From Atrina japonica (lineage: Eukaryota > Mollusca > Bivalvia > Pterioida > Pinnidae): a DNA stretch of 64,000 nt. The translations under genes were made by a program, and so were the position numbers. Location of the stretch: positions 186,001 through 250,000 of the forward strand of contig BROG01000156.1 in NCBI GenBank assembly GCA_030159075.1, in the 5' to 3' direction. The notes under the pieces were generated by a model. The model did no database searches. It had not been told where the DNA came from and worked only from the letters and a program-made list of their open reading frames with translations. Shown here one piece after another: positions 1 through 27,400 of this stretch. How positions within the stretch are numbered: the first letter of the stretch is position 1; every line of letters starts with the position of its first letter.

Positions 1-274
1 CAGTCAGTAGCGCGCTCGACTCTGGATCGTGAGGTCGTGAGTTTGAGTCCCACCGGCAACAGGTTGATTTCCTGTCTTTCGTATGAGACAGTAAAAACTG
101 TAGGACCCGTGTCACAGTAGGTGTCGGCAAGTTAAAGAACCCTCACTGCTCAATGGCCATAAGTGCCGAGCATAGGCCAAAATTTGAAGCCCTTCACCGG
201 CATTTGGCGACATCTCCATATGAGTGAAATATTCTTGAGTGGGATGTTAAACAACAATAAACAAACAAACAAAA
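1..274 (+). mobile_element. tRNA-derived SINE family 1, cut by window edge
   Basis: A-box-like CAGTCAGTAGCGCGCTCGAC and B-box GAGTTTGAGTCC open it, then the core (GACAGTAAAAACTG, CACTGCTCAATGGCC, CCCTTCACCGGCATTTGG) and the tail AACAACAATAAACAAAC. The first few head bases are off the window. It lies in a VARP intron. Confidence 0.9.
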
Positions 275-425
275 GCCAGTAACCCATGTCTTTGCACAAG
301 AAATTCAAGTAACATGTCTTTTGGATGATGCTCAAAACCTTAGTCTGACATCATAGTAGATATGATACATTGAAGAATCACCACTGTATTAGCATCAGTC
401 TATATATAGCACAGGTAAAAATTTG
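275..425. other. VARP intron sequence, no feature
   Basis: Between the SINE and the 95-base array. I see no exon here; the ankyrin exon expected next (starting like LHVAA) is not in the window. Confidence 0.6.
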
Positions 426-820
426 TGGTTTTACAATTTACTATATATCTGTAACATATTTGTAATATCCCCTACCATCTCGAACATAAGCTGTTTTTAC
501 AATTTTACAATTTACTGCAGATATCTGTAGCATACCTGTGTATCCCTTATCATCTCTAGTATAGGCTGTGACCAAATTGATATTAGTGGGCGCTTGGTTT
601 TGTAATTTACTACAGATTTCTGTAACATACCTGTGTAACCCCTATCATCTCGAGTGTAGGCTGTAACCAAATTGAGATCAGTGGGCACTTGGTTTTGTAA
701 TTTACTACAGATTTCTGTAACATACCTGTGTAACCCCTATCATCTCGAGTGTAGGCTGTAACCAAATTGAGATCAGTGGGTACTTGGTTTTGTAATTTAC
801 TACAGATTTCTGTAACATAC

Positions 821-15135
<14,315 letters not shown>

Positions 15136-15197
15136 CATCAATATATAAGTTTGTTTCCAACACAAATTTGCCTCCCATCAGATGGATTCATAATCAA
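15136..15197 (-). other. ANKRD27: possible VARP 5' UTR segment with upstream splice acceptor
   Basis: On the sense strand, a pyrimidine-containing stretch ending TTATTGCAG stops at 15198, 60 bases before the ATG. This would let a non-coding first exon further upstream (above 15.2 kb) splice in here. No promoter was identified. Inference only. Confidence 0.35.
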
Positions 15198-15749
15198 CTG
15201 CAATAATTTAAAGAAATTTCTATCATGAACGTGTTTACATACACATACATTTCATATTTTTTCCCAATTTTTTTAATGATTCCTCTAGGATACATGTTAT
15301 CATTCACAAATATTTTATTGATATCAAATACATGTGAAAAAGACTTTCTTCTAAAGATAACTATTTTTATGATATTTCAAGGAAATTTTCTTTTTGCAGT
15401 ATACTGAGTCCATTACAATAAAAATATTGTAATATCTGTTAGATACACCGAAGTGAGTGTAGCTCATTCTGGAATACACAGAGAAATCTGAGTCATTATA
15501 TACATGTATATCTATGTCAGTCAAGCATTACTATATTCAAGAAAATTGATAAGTAGGCTTTCAGACTAGTGGACCTTCAGACTAGTGGGCTGTAACCTTT
15601 AGAATAAGAATTGTTTTTCAGACCACACAGAACCAGAATGGACAGACATTTATATTGTAATTGGTCCATTGTCTTAAAATACTTTAAAGTCTAAAGATAA
15701 CAACATTTTTAAATACAGTCATCCCATACAACTCACACATACACATCAC

Positions 15750-16646
15750 CAGGGCTCAAAGTGGTGAGTAATTTGGTCAAATATATGACTTAAAATCGTA
15801 AATGGCAACTAAAATTTAAAGTAAATCACCATTTTGGCAACCATAAAAAGGGTGCCGTAAATGCAATGTTATCGTACTTGGAATCCGTATTTTTGTATTC
15901 TGGCTGGTTCCAAACTGTTTATAACCAATCTGAGTCATAAAACGCTTCTTTTCTGATGATTGATGCATGTTTAGACAACATGATTTAGACCCATTTAAGG
16001 AGGAACCTTTTTGAAAGTTGTAGTCGAACAAGTATTAGGACAATAAATCAGTCTTAATTTTCAAATAAAGACATCTAATATTTGGTGAAATATTGTATAT
16101 TTTTGTGGAAGCTTACTGCAGTATGCATCTTATTTCTACAGTTGAATGTTTATTTCTTTTCATGAAAATCAAGCAAAATTCAGTGTACATGTATCCCGGC
16201 AACATGGCTTTTCGACGATATATGGACCCTTCCACATGATCCGATGTTAAAGGAGATGTAATGTAATTGTCAAATTTAACATATAGTTGAAAACATAAGT
16301 CGGCACGATACTTTATTCCTTCTTTAATTTGTTCATTATTGGCCTAAGTACAATCAACAAAATTAAAATAATGACTGCATAAAAAAAATTGTTGCTTCAG
16401 AGAAATAAAGTTTCATAGAGATTTCAAAGATTATCAGATCAAAATAAATATATTTTAGAAAATTCAAATAAACTTTAGTTGAGTTATTTATGACAACATA
16501 GCCTATAGTAAGCCTATAGGCTAGGCTACATGCACTGCATAAAAACTTGAAATATTGATCATGGCTACCCAAAAAATTCAAATGGCAATAAATTCTGAGT
16601 AGGTCGTCATTTGGCAACCAGATGTCAAGGTGTACTTAGAGCCCTG
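15750..16646. mobile_element. candidate non-autonomous hAT-like element
   Basis: Inverted ends CAGGGCTCAAAGT and ACTTAGAGCCCTG. CAGGG ends are typical of hAT transposons, but no 8-base target duplication is visible and no transposase frame is present. Subterminal TTTGGCAACCA-type motifs occur at both sides. Confidence 0.5.
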
Positions 16647-18942
16647 ATTACATGTATGTCTTTATTTCTGGTGTACAAATTTATGTATTTCCGTATCAAT
16701 CAGACTGTAATATCCTTATGTTGCAGATGATGACATTGTCATTGCCGATGTACACGATGTAGTGATGTAAACATGCATTTCGACATTGACTTAAAATCAA
16801 TTTATCTATTTCTAATTTTCATGGCTGTGCATTAGAACATAACTATCAGTAAACAGATTAATTTACACACAATTGCATTTATGCAGCAGGATGTTGTACT
16901 TGCACACTATTATTAGTAGGTCCAGTAAAGTTTACAGGAAACCGGACTTTTACCTTCTATAGTATATATATAGATTTTATCTTGAGCCAGTTAAGGTGAA
17001 AATAAGCGAGTTTTAGATATGTCAGGATTGAAGATGAGTGATCAATTTTCTTGAATGTTTAAACTATCTAAAATGTCAAACTGATACAAACCATTTAAAG
17101 TATTCTTGTTATCCCAACTTACAATTTACACCATCTTGAGCAGCTAACTGTAAACAATACAAAATCCCAAGATCATGTTTTGCAAATAGTACGAATTTTA
17201 TCTCCCAGTAAAAAGACTTCTTATCAGGGGGAAATGCTATATCTAGAGTTACCTACCCTACCACGGTAATGACGAGAAGAGATAATATTTTTAGGCGAGT
17301 TATCGCGCATTAATTTTCATCTCATCGACGTCTCCCAAGAATTTCAGTTCATATCAAACCACTTTCATTTCTGTTATAAAATCTAATAAAACTTAGGATA
17401 TCCTAAGGATTTATACTTTGGTATCTGAGATGTTTCATATATTTTGAGTTTAATGATATATTAGTTTTGTCAAAGTTGATCTAGATATGAATGTTTTGAG
17501 ATATTGTGAATTAAAATAGAATATATTGAAAAAAGTTGCAGCAATTTTTACACTTCACTCTTTATTCTCCTTCGTTTGAGACGACCATGGTTATAGTCAC
17601 TAGCCTACATGAACTCAGTTTTATGGAAATAAATAGACCTTGCTCTTCACTATTTTGGAGAGCCGACTAACTGAGCCGTGAAGCCCGAAAACACCAGGGG
17701 AATCGCATATAATGTACTCGCTATGCTATGAATATTTTCACCAAATACAAAGAAAATTTATACATAAAATCAAATGTTTTTTGTGATCACAATTAGTATT
17801 GACTTTTATAATATAATACTAAAATTCATACATATGGAGGCATGGTGTTTCACGAACCCTAACTTGGCCTGGACGAGTTTAGATTTTATTTGATACATTA
17901 AAATAATATTGACAAGAGTAATCATACTCATGATTTATTTAACAGTTGCCATCAAAGAAGTAGCACAGCATTTTAGTCGATGAAATAGGGCAACAATATC
18001 GACTAGCATTTGTACCTACCAAAGGGATATCGTTTACCCTTGCAACAACAATTCACCATTATTGGAGTGGTTTGCTTCTGTATATGAAATGATCACAGGT
18101 TGAACACGCTCAGCAGATCGTATCACCTGGAAGATTTAAACGTAATAAGCAGGTGATAAATGCGATATTGCTTACTTCTCCGTGGCACCTGATCCCACCT
18201 CTGAATTTCCAGAGGTCAGTGTTTGTCCGATATTCCCCAGATTAAAATAGACTAATCAATAATATTTATTTATTGATGGCATTATATCCCAACATGGAAT
18301 TAATCAACACTGTCTCTAGTCATCCTGACCATGAATGAGAACTGATATGAACCAGTTTCGTGATTGAATTGATATGACTGAACCTAAAATGCATCTATCA
18401 GAAAAAAAACAAGAAGAAAGAGTGTGTGGGTTCTTCTTCCATTATATATTTGTTTTTTTTTTCTCAAAAGAAAATAGAATAATTTGAAATATAAGTACTA
18501 TTGGATGTTGCATGTTTGAGTGTTTCTATAAGTCTCTCCGTTCAGTTATATTTTCAAGAATAGCTGTTGCTTTGTTTGACTATTAATGCACCCCGACCAA
18601 ATACGACTGGAATATCTATAGTCTAGTAGCCAAATCCAAAATTCTGGATTTCGTGGTCCGGTCTTGGCAACTTTTGTTTGACAATGGATTCAAGTAATAT
18701 ATCATATACCTTAGTGATTTCAAGTGGATGATTTATTTCAGATATTTTGTAATACCACTGATATATGCCAATACCTCGGAAATGAGTGCAAAATAATACC
18801 ATTTTACATGCTCTTACTGGAGTAGATATGTATATTTGTACATCTATACAAGAATCATAAAGGACCCTGAAGGTCACCTGAGATGAAATGACAAAGTGAA
18901 TAGATGTGGAGGAGAATATTGTCACTATATGACTATTTTGGA
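16647..18942. other. intergenic, no gene recognised
   Basis: AT-rich single-copy-looking sequence upstream of VARP. A fragment of repeat family D (TTTATACTTTGGTATCTGAG) is near 17410 on the minus strand. The VARP promoter or a non-coding exon could lie here. An open frame of 100 codons at 18623-18925 (minus) resembles nothing I know. Confidence 0.5.
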
Positions 18943-19083
18943 CACACCTATGACCTAAATTTTTTTTTCACTAATTCTGTAGAGGGTTTTTTGCTCTTTC
19001 TAAAGCCATATTCACACCTATGACCTAATTTTTTTTTTCACTAATTCTGTAGAGGGTTTTTTGCTCTTTCTAAAGCCATATTC
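18943..19083 (+). repeat. two-copy 70-base tandem duplication
   Basis: CACACCTATGACCTAA...CTAAAGCCATATT occurs twice with a 70-base offset and at most one or two differences, so the duplication is recent. Confidence 0.95.
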
Positions 19084-19193
19084 AACTTTTCTTTATAATC
19101 CATATTTCTAATACAAAGGATAACACTATATATGACTATACCTTGCATTTGCCCCGCCCCACAACTGGAACCCATGAAAGAGGTTTTCTAGCA

Positions 19194-19410
19194 TTAGCCC
19201 CCCCCCCCCATATTTGCGTCGGAACCTATGGGGGGGAGTATATGGCTGACTTAGGCCCCCCCCCACTTTTTTTGCAAAGATAGATATAGGTGCACTTTGA
19301 AAATTGTACACGGGCTTTACAATTCATAGATGCCCCCCAAACGTTTCTGGCGTGTGTGTGTTATTTAAAGTTTACAAAAAACAATGACCCCCCCCGTAAT
19401 GATAGCACTT
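19194..19410. mobile_element. poly-C/poly-G interspersed repeat (GCGTCGGAAC family), degraded copy
   Basis: It shares GCGTCGGAAC, ACTTTTTTTGCAAAGATAGA and GTTTCTGGCGTGTGTGTG with the better copy at 48499-48653 in the snail intron. Several C or G runs of 7-13 bases. Confidence 0.65.
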
Positions 19411-22114
19411 TCAATTTGCCTCATTCACGTAAATGTATAGCCTATGGCATATTATGTACCTTTCAGTATATATTATGGTCTGAATTCAAAGTGGCACCAA
19501 TACTACATACATCCTGAAACTTTGTTCTCAGGGTAATTGATTCTGGGCAGGGAAGTGCATACATAAACGTATTAATATTGATTCTTTTTAATCTTTCTAA
19601 ATCAATTTGTACACATTTATTCTTTTACAATACCTTCATAGATAAGTACAGATAAAAGTTTTTCTAAGACTGTGTATATTCACTATATGGCTAAATTTAC
19701 AAAAAACAATGACTTCGTAACCTAAAACGTAATGATAGCCAAGTCTAATATTGCCTCATACAGACAGCTAATCACCGACTAAAGGCCGGCTCCTAAATCG
19801 ATTGGTAAATTTTTATAACATTTTCTTCCGGCATCCAGCTGAAAATTTTCTAATGCACTTGACGTATAACTTGAAATCAGTGCCAAAAAAAAGTTGCCAT
19901 GGTTGGACCACCAACTCACTAAATACAGCCTTTTTCGGATTTGGCTACTAGACTACTACTCACGTTGATTCTCTCCATTCATGGTTATGACGATGGCTGC
20001 ACATGCGTGACAGAGCGTTGTGTTTCATATATCGCTGGATCGAGTGATATAGTCCTACTGGACATTTGGGGAAAAATGTGAATGTCCCTCCGTCATACTT
20101 TCGGTATGGAATGTGTAATTTTTAGTTCTTGTGTTCCGGAATTTACTGTCGCTGAATAGTTCAAAATGTTGACAGAACTTCAAATAATATGTATCGATAT
20201 ATGTGTTTAATTCTGATATTTCACCAACCTTGCTGACGAGCTATCGATAACGATAAAAAATGCTTGGTACCACTGGAAGAAGGGAAAATGTCAAAACCAG
20301 TCTGACAAAAAAAAAATCACATTCAAATGCATCTCAAGAATTAAGCAGTGGGAAAATATCAAATTATCTACAAATGTACGTCTCATGTTCTCAGTAAATA
20401 AATACCATACATGTGACCTACGAACTGTGATAGAATCGAATTTTGATAAACTTTTGAAACATATCATTTTGAATAAAACCATTTAATGCTTTTTAAAATG
20501 TGACAAAACCTTTTTCACAAGCTTCAATCTCCATTGTCCGGTTTCAATAAAGGTCGTACTTTTGCCCGTAAACGTTGACGTAACTCGAGCTACGGTTTTA
20601 TTCACGTGTATGTATTTTCAGTTTCACTAAAGGGCGTGAACAAATGCTTACACGTTAACCCTTTCACCCCCAAGTATCTAATTAGTATGATCCTTTTTTA
20701 GACCAGTCTATTCTGGTTTGTAGTGTTGAAAAGATTACCCTACACTTCAACTTAGACTCAGACGTAAGTTTACATATAGCGGAAGAAAGATACGACTTTT
20801 AATTAGTTAAACAATTTTAGAAGTAAGTTACGACTCCGTCTGCATTTACGTTTACACGTTACGTTACGACCTTTAGCAAAAGTGGTCCCAGGTGGTGAAA
20901 TTAAAAGCAAATGGGTGTAAATACACAGACTCATCAAATATCGAGGGAATACATACGACCAATGGAAAGTACGGGTAATATGTAGTTGAATCCATATTCT
21001 GGGTTTTGGAATTTTTGCCGATCCATTATGAATTTTATTGCTATTGGATATTGACATTATATGCGTCATGTTTAATATTTTTTTTACTTTCTGGGTGTCA
21101 CATAAAAAATCCGACCAAGCAGGAAATAAAACAAATAATTATTACCTATAGTATATGCAATGCATATCATATCGAAATTAATATCTAAATAAAGATTACA
21201 TTTTACTATTATGAAGAACATTGATGCGAAAAATGTTTAAGACTTTTTCGACGGACATATGTATTTCTTTTCCTTTATTCTTATGATCTTCATAATGTCG
21301 AGTCTAAACCATGACTAGATCGCTACCTGTGTTTTAAATCTTCAGACTAGATAAAAAGTCGCATACTCTTCGATCACCGCTTTGTCTATTTTTTGTCTTG
21401 GGTGTAGATCCAGTGACAAATTACCATAGCGACACAAAGATAATGCTTTAGCTATATAACACGGAAACAACGCAAAGAGACACATAATGTAATTGCATAT
21501 AAAACTAAACACGTGTTCAATTTATAGCGACAAGTGCGCGTAATGTTTTACCAAATTCATTTTAATTAGATACGATAGTACCATATAATTGGGCACGTGT
21601 AAAAGAACAAGTTTTTATTTGTGTAAAAGTTTCTTTCTTTGTAATTAATTATTTTCTATGTTGAACACTTTACAATTCATCATGCATACACAACGGTCAT
21701 GGATTAATTATCAAACGGAATTAAATTTATAGAACCCAAAATAAACATCTCATGGTTTCGGTTTTTAGCGATTTCACCTCCCTTATCTTTCTCTGCGCCT
21801 CGTTTAACGCGTAACGGCCATATAAATCCTCGCATCAAGAATAAGGAATTAAGTCCACGGCCACAAGGAGACATATTGCTTAATGATTGCATAGTCATAT
21901 CTGATATTGAACGGGGATTTGTCATCTTTTGGATAATTTCTTGATAATATTTACAACACTGTTTGTTAAGCAAATCCAGCTCAAGCGCCTAAACTTGATA
22001 TAGCCATCAACTGAATCTGTCTCTGATTATAGTCATGTGTCCATTTGTAATATCAAAGACGTTGTACAGTTGTAAGATAGCTGTTAACAATAGTTGTATG
22101 TGTGATTTCTGTTG
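19411..22114. other. intergenic, no gene recognised
   Basis: Nothing beyond short open frames. AT-rich, with occasional MACGT-rich stretches around 20560-20880. Confidence 0.5.
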
Positions 22115-22202
22115 TATCATGTTCCCACTTTTTGATATACCAGAGGTTTTACCAAAAAGTGGGGGTAATACCCTTGGTAAATCAAAAAGTGGTAACAAGA
22201 TA
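22115..22202. repeat. 88-base palindromic repeat (AAAAAGTGG family)
   Basis: 22-base arms (TATCATGTTCCCACTTTTTG... and its inverse at 22181-22202) with two mismatches. The spacer holds ACCAGAGGTTTTACC, shared with copies at 41130-41187 and 41246-41281. Confidence 0.75.
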
Positions 22203-22208
22203 GTTGTA

Positions 22209-22416
22209 CTGTATACCGGGAAATTATCGCTGCCGTTTAATGTTCACCATTTTCGTCCTTAAATGAAAAGGCGAATTTAAACTGGAAGCAAAATTCAAAG
22301 CTAAATAATCGAAGCAAGGACATATACATGCCAAACATGAGATTATAAATATTTAGGGCGATTTTAAGACGGAAAAGGGCGAAAATGGCTAGCAGCATAC
22401 ATTTTCAGGTATACAG
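22209..22416. mobile_element. MITE family A copy (ends CTGTATACC)
   Basis: Preceded by TA; left end CTGTATACCGGGAAATTATC, right end TTTTCAGGTATACAG. Internal GGCGAATTTAAA and AAGGGCGAAAATGGC are typical of the family. Confidence 0.8.
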
Positions 22417-23593
22417 ACTGACTATATTTTCAGACTGTTTGTCTTACTTTAATGTAACCTGAAAAGTCGTACTGAAGTTTTGAAACAATGGTTAATGATT
22501 TTTCTTTGAGAGATCAAGAGAGATACACCAGTTGAAATTTAACGCAAATCAATATATTTCATTCCGGGATGGAAATATATAATACCAAAGACAATATAAT
22601 ATTTATTAGCAAACTTGCCAAAAATGACAATCTTTATTTAGATGTCAACAAAACTACTTGAATTAAATTTCAATTATATCCGAAACCAAAGTGTAATTAC
22701 ACACGATAAACTGCAAGTGCCAATTGAAAATCTATAAATCAGAATTTGCATTTGGCTTGTTGGAAACCTTAATGGCGATCAGTATTTTCTTGTAAGCCCA
22801 AGCCAGATGTCCTATATACTATCTGATGACCATAAAGAGAGCCTTAATTCTCTTTTCAGCATTTATCACTGCTGAAAACGGCAAAGTGGACATTATGATA
22901 TCGTGTAGCGGTGCATGTTGTATTCACTCAAATGACACAATAGATTTCTTATCGGTAGGACTTCAATGTCACTTGTCATCATTAAAGGAGTTTTTACTAC
23001 TCTATTGTTGGCATTGCTCTCGCGTCATCGGTAACAGAAGTTGGTTTTGTTGTCGATAAAGATTTGTTTATTGAAATAGAATACAAGAAACTAAGGTGAA
23101 ATATATATTCTATCTGTAAATAGAATACTAGTAGTTACTTTTCAAGATACCACAAAGTATTACGTATCCCAGACGACTGGGGAACTAACGTAGAAAACAA
23201 AAATAGTTCAATATATATTTAGCGACAAATCTCACTATGTATATAAAAATCAGAACTGTACTGGATATAATATACTGGGTTTACATATTTTGCATAAACT
23301 TTTAACAATACAATGATAGTGACAAGGAGTTCTTAATATTAGGACAATTGTCCTTTAATATTAAACTTGTAATAAGATGTAATAAAATAAAGTGGACATT
23401 TTATATGTTTACTTTAAAACAACAAGGTACTGTAAAGGTTGAAATTTACATGTGGGGGTTATTTACACTAAAAAGGGATGAAGAGGTTTTCGTGTCAATT
23501 ACCCCCGTGTACCAGTCCCACAGTTGAGCTAAGAATTATCGTTCAATTAAGAACTGTTCATACTAAGTTCTGACATCACGTAAATAAACCCTA
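22417..23593. other. intergenic, no gene recognised
   Basis: No repeat, exon or RNA gene stands out. Confidence 0.5.
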
Positions 23594-23606
23594 AACGTAT
23601 ACTTAG

Positions 23607-23872
23607 AGAGCCAGCCTGGCTCAGTCGGTGGCGCGCTCGACTTTTGATCGTGAGGTCGTGAGATCGAGTCCAGCTTGTGGCAGGTTGATTTCCAGTTCTT
23701 TGGATGAGACAATAAAACCGAGGTCCCGTGTCACATTAGGTCTCACACTTTAAAGAACCTTCACTGCTTAATGGTCATAAGTGCCAAGATTAGGCCAAAC
23801 TTTGAAGCCTTTCACCGGCACTGGTGAGTGAAAGATTCTTGAGTGAGACATTAAACCACAATACAACCAACC
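23607..23872 (+). mobile_element. full-length SINE family 1 with aged 13-base target duplication
   Basis: Head AGAGCCAGCCTGGCTCAGTC (A box) and GAGATCGAGTCCAGC (B box), core, and an AACCAACCAAC tail. Flanks AACGTATACTTAG (23594-23606) and AACGTATAGTTCG (23873-23885) match at 11 of 13, so this is an older insertion. Confidence 0.9.
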
Positions 23873-23885
23873 AACGTATAGTTCG

Positions 23886-25560
23886 AATAAGAAAATCGCA
23901 TAATTAACAATACGCAGAAATATCCACGTTTACAGTAGGTTCTGTGAGCAATTAAAAACAATATAAATAGGTCCTCCAATTGTTAAAAAAACATCGGTGT
24001 CCTCTCAACACATGATCTTTTTATAAGTTGCTAAATACTTACTTTAATGAGATCCTAAGATCTCTGTAATTATGAAATGATCGTGGGTTGAGAGGTCACT
24101 GTAGTGACGAACCACTATGGAGACCCGTATAACAAAACTCAGGATATAAAACGCATTAAATTATATAGACAAAATAGTATTATACTAATATTAAATGTAA
24201 AAATGTATGTATACTAAAGTGTAAACAACTGAAAAAATTGGGTTGACATATGCAATATGCAACAATAAGGAATGGACAAACAGTAAAACTCTTCGACAAA
24301 ATTTTGTCTGCTGTTTTCTGATATTCTTTTGTAACTATTCTAATGGTTATTTACGACATCCCTAAGTCAACTTCTACACTCATTAATATTGAGTTACACG
24401 CAATTACTGATATCATCGTTACAACAACTTCTAATTTCGTGTAAGATTGCCTCTGTACAGGAAAACCACTTGAGAAGTGTTGAATATCATTGCCCTGGTA
24501 AGCATAGTAGATGTGTTTTAGATTTCAGTGGCTGCGATATACCTATACATGCTATGAAAATAAGCACCGTTTTGTTGACAAATACAGATGAAAAATAAGT
24601 GTTTATATTGCTTGACCTAAAATGCGGAAAATTGACGACAAGAAGGTACCGATCCCTTGGGTGGCCCCTATCATCACGTTCATATCTAAAAATGAGGTAA
24701 ATAAATCTCCTTTATAAATTTCCGTCTTCATAGTTTTACATATTAAAAATATCTAGCTCAAAAAAACCAATAAAATAGTATTTGAAATGATGTAGGTAAA
24801 AAGCGTAGTCAAAATTTTGAGCGCAATATATGTACTAATACGGGATTTTGATGGATTTCGTTCTTTCAATGTTGGCTACATGTGTATGTAGGATTACCAA
24901 TAGACAATCATAGTATTGTGCTTTACGACCAAATACGACATGCTATTTGAGGTTTTGTCTGCTGGGACTATTACATATTGGCCATGTAACCTTTCCAGCT
25001 CAGCAATCGCTTCTGGGTCAAGGATACATCTATATAGTGCGTTTTAATTGTTCCTTTTTTATAATTTTTAAAATAAAATAAAAGTTTTATAATTTAATAT
25101 TTTACCAACCATCATACAGTTTTAACCATTCAGACGATGTATCTGGTTCCACGTCTTCATGTTTGGACCATCATCTGATGTGATCGTCGACAGAATCCAT
25201 AAACTAAACTGAAATTTTGTCACAAAGTACAGGAACAGATCCCGCGGTATTTTAGACCTCCTAAAATAAAATGTTTTATAACATTTTTTATTAACTTTAT
25301 CAATTAAATGAGCTTTATTTTTCGCTGTTATTTTTAATTGGTTTTACAGTTTTGGGGTTGGCTTAATGAAAAATATGGCATTTTCAATAAGCCAATCAAA
25401 ATACAGTGCCAGGCTACTAGTGAAAATCCGATTAATTAATTCCATCTATAATGTAATGATAATTTCCAATTCATTGTTTGATTACAAACTGATCACATTT
25501 GCTAACAAATGCCAATAAATGTTGATGCCGCGGTAAAAACTTTTGAACACGTACTGTAGA
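23886..25560. other. intergenic, no gene recognised
   Basis: No supported feature. The 69-codon frame at 24389 is not recognised. Confidence 0.5.
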
Positions 25561-25614
25561 TGTGAAGGGATTTTCGTGTGCGCTATTTATAACGCCGTAT
25601 CGAAGCTAAACAAA

Positions 25615-25857
25615 ATGGCTCCGCACAGACTTGGAAAGCAGGCTATGGGTTTTGATGGGGTGAGTTTAAGTGGTCGAAAGGCAGTGGTAATGTTTAATGT
25701 ATCCACTATCTAGGTCAACAGTTCTGGAGATACAATACAGAAAGCTAACTTCGAAAACAGTTTGCTGTCCAGGTTTATCGATAACTTTGGCATGATCTTT
25801 GAGGCATCAAGCGATGTATTTCAGTCAAAACCACAGGGGCGTGAAATCTTTTTTTGA
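25615..25857 (+). CDS. possible small two-exon gene or first exons of an unknown gene
   Basis: ATG in good context (ACAAAATGGCT) at 25615 opens MAPHRLGKQAMGFDG, ending GATGGG|GTGAGT at 25659. After 54 bases an acceptor CACTATCTAG leads at 25714, in the same phase, into VNSSGDTIQKANFENSLLSR and on to a stop at 25855. The product would be 62 residues. A TATA-like TATTTATA lies 27 bases upstream of the ATG. Neither peptide is recognised. The donor is strong but the intron is short, so this may be chance. Confidence 0.3.
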
Positions 25858-26079
25858 GCGTAATATTTTTCTCCAGGCTCCAATTTTCATTGAGCATATT
25901 ACTCTCTAAAAAGGTTTCCGAACCCCTGTGTCAAAACGTGGTTTGTTTAAATTTCACAAGCCGTAGATTAGCATAGCCTACATGTACAGAACATCGGTTA
26001 AATCTAGGTCTAACGGAACTTAACTGGAAAATGTAACAAATAGAATATTGGACAAGTGTTTTTGAATGACATGTTAATT

Positions 26080-26154
26080 ACATCTCGTGAGGCAGGAGAA
26101 TACATATTTAACACTCGTGCTAAATATGCCTGTATTCTCCTGCCTCACTCGATT
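26080..26154. repeat. foldback element, ~30-base arms
   Basis: CGTGAGGCAGGAGAATACAT on the left is inverted as GTATTCTCCTGCCTCACTCG on the right, with a small AT-rich loop. MITE-like. Confidence 0.75.
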
Positions 26155-26966
26155 TTATTTAGCGTTAATGTAATAAAAGTAGGTGAATAAAAATATCAAT
26201 ATTTTAACTAAAATTACCCTTTAAAAATAAATTATCTTGCAAAACAACAGATTTCATTTTTGATATATGATAGGTCTAATTGACAAAAACATCGTCTTGG
26301 GCATTATAATTTTGGTGTTGTGTTTGTTGTGTTTACTCTTAATTTCTCAGAAAATTTTGAATATTTTGCATTGTGATATAAATGCTTCAGAAATTGCTTG
26401 TCATGTTTTTATTTTTTATTTTTTTATGTTGTGGTCCATGTACCATGTACTGCCTATGTTTAGAAGTATAATATATAAAATATAAAACAACAGAACAATA
26501 AGGGAAAATATTGTAAAACACATCTCTATAATGTTTTTTTTTTACATCAGGCATTCTTGCTTTCTATTGAAAATTGCACCCGTGATCATCTGTCGACCTC
26601 GTAGTAAACTGATATGCGCCTGGTTAGATATGATATGGCGAAGAAAATTGTTTACAAACAGTGACATCACAGGATAATATGCAAACTTTACACTTGGACG
26701 GCTCTTTTGCGAGAGAAGTGATTATTTAATTAAATTTCAAACTACCTCTTGTCGTCAACTTGAGGTGCTGCGGCAACAGGTTGAGTTGATATTAATTATT
26801 TCGCCGGTATGTGACGACTTTTACTTTGGGTCGTTGACACCTGTGTAAGAAACGGCAATACGATCAAATATTTAAAAAAAACCACACAGAACTGTATGTT
26901 TTTTTATATGTCCTTAAACGATAAAATGATGATGATGATATTACTATCATAATTAAAACATAGTTT

Positions 26967-26970
<4 letters not shown>

Positions 26971-27017
<47 letters not shown>

Positions 27018-27103
27018 ATGTGTGTGTGTGTGAGTGTGTATATTTTATATATATATATATATATGTATGTATATATATGTGTATATATATATATATAGTA
27101 TAT

Positions 27104-27170
<67 letters not shown>
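26971..27170. repeat. (AT)n microsatellite with short GT-rich interruption
   Basis: Long AT runs broken by GTATGTGTGTGTGTGTGAGT near 27016. Tyr-Ile open frames over it are artefacts. Confidence 0.95.
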
Positions 27171-27172
<2 letters not shown>

Positions 27173-27174
27173 AA

Positions 27175-27252
27175 TATAAAGCACAAATATCACTACAACG
27201 TTATCATTGTCCTTAGTAAATGATAATGTTGTAGTGATATTTGTGCTTTATA
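27175..27252. ncRNA. near-perfect 34-bp hairpin (miRNA/siRNA-like or tiny foldback)
   Basis: Arms 27175-27208 and 27219-27252 pair at every position, with one G-U wobble (27200/27227) if transcribed from the plus strand and a 10-base loop. Core GCACAAATATCACTACAAC. It abuts an AT microsatellite. The near-perfect stem could also be a recent foldback transposon. Confidence 0.4.
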
Positions 27253-27400
27253 TATACTTGCATTTCTCTACAAGCATCTTATTCGATCCATTGTTATTTA
27301 CGTTAGGATTATAAACCTGTCACCTCTATCTCTGCGACCGAGTTCTCATGTTCGGAATTCTAGGCTAATCACCGCTATCGAAAAATTCATTTTTTGTGAA

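Noticed and set aside
15816..16031. Transposase remnant in the hAT-like element
   Set aside because: The 71-codon frame has no hAT dimerisation or DDE-type motif that I can see.
18623..18925. 100-codon open frame on the minus strand as a gene
   Set aside because: No recognised domain and no clear splice partners. Left as unexplained intergenic sequence.
26864..27223. Tyr-Ile repeat proteins over AT microsatellites (also 37294, 41410, 48680, 61727)
   Set aside because: Translations of AT dinucleotide runs.
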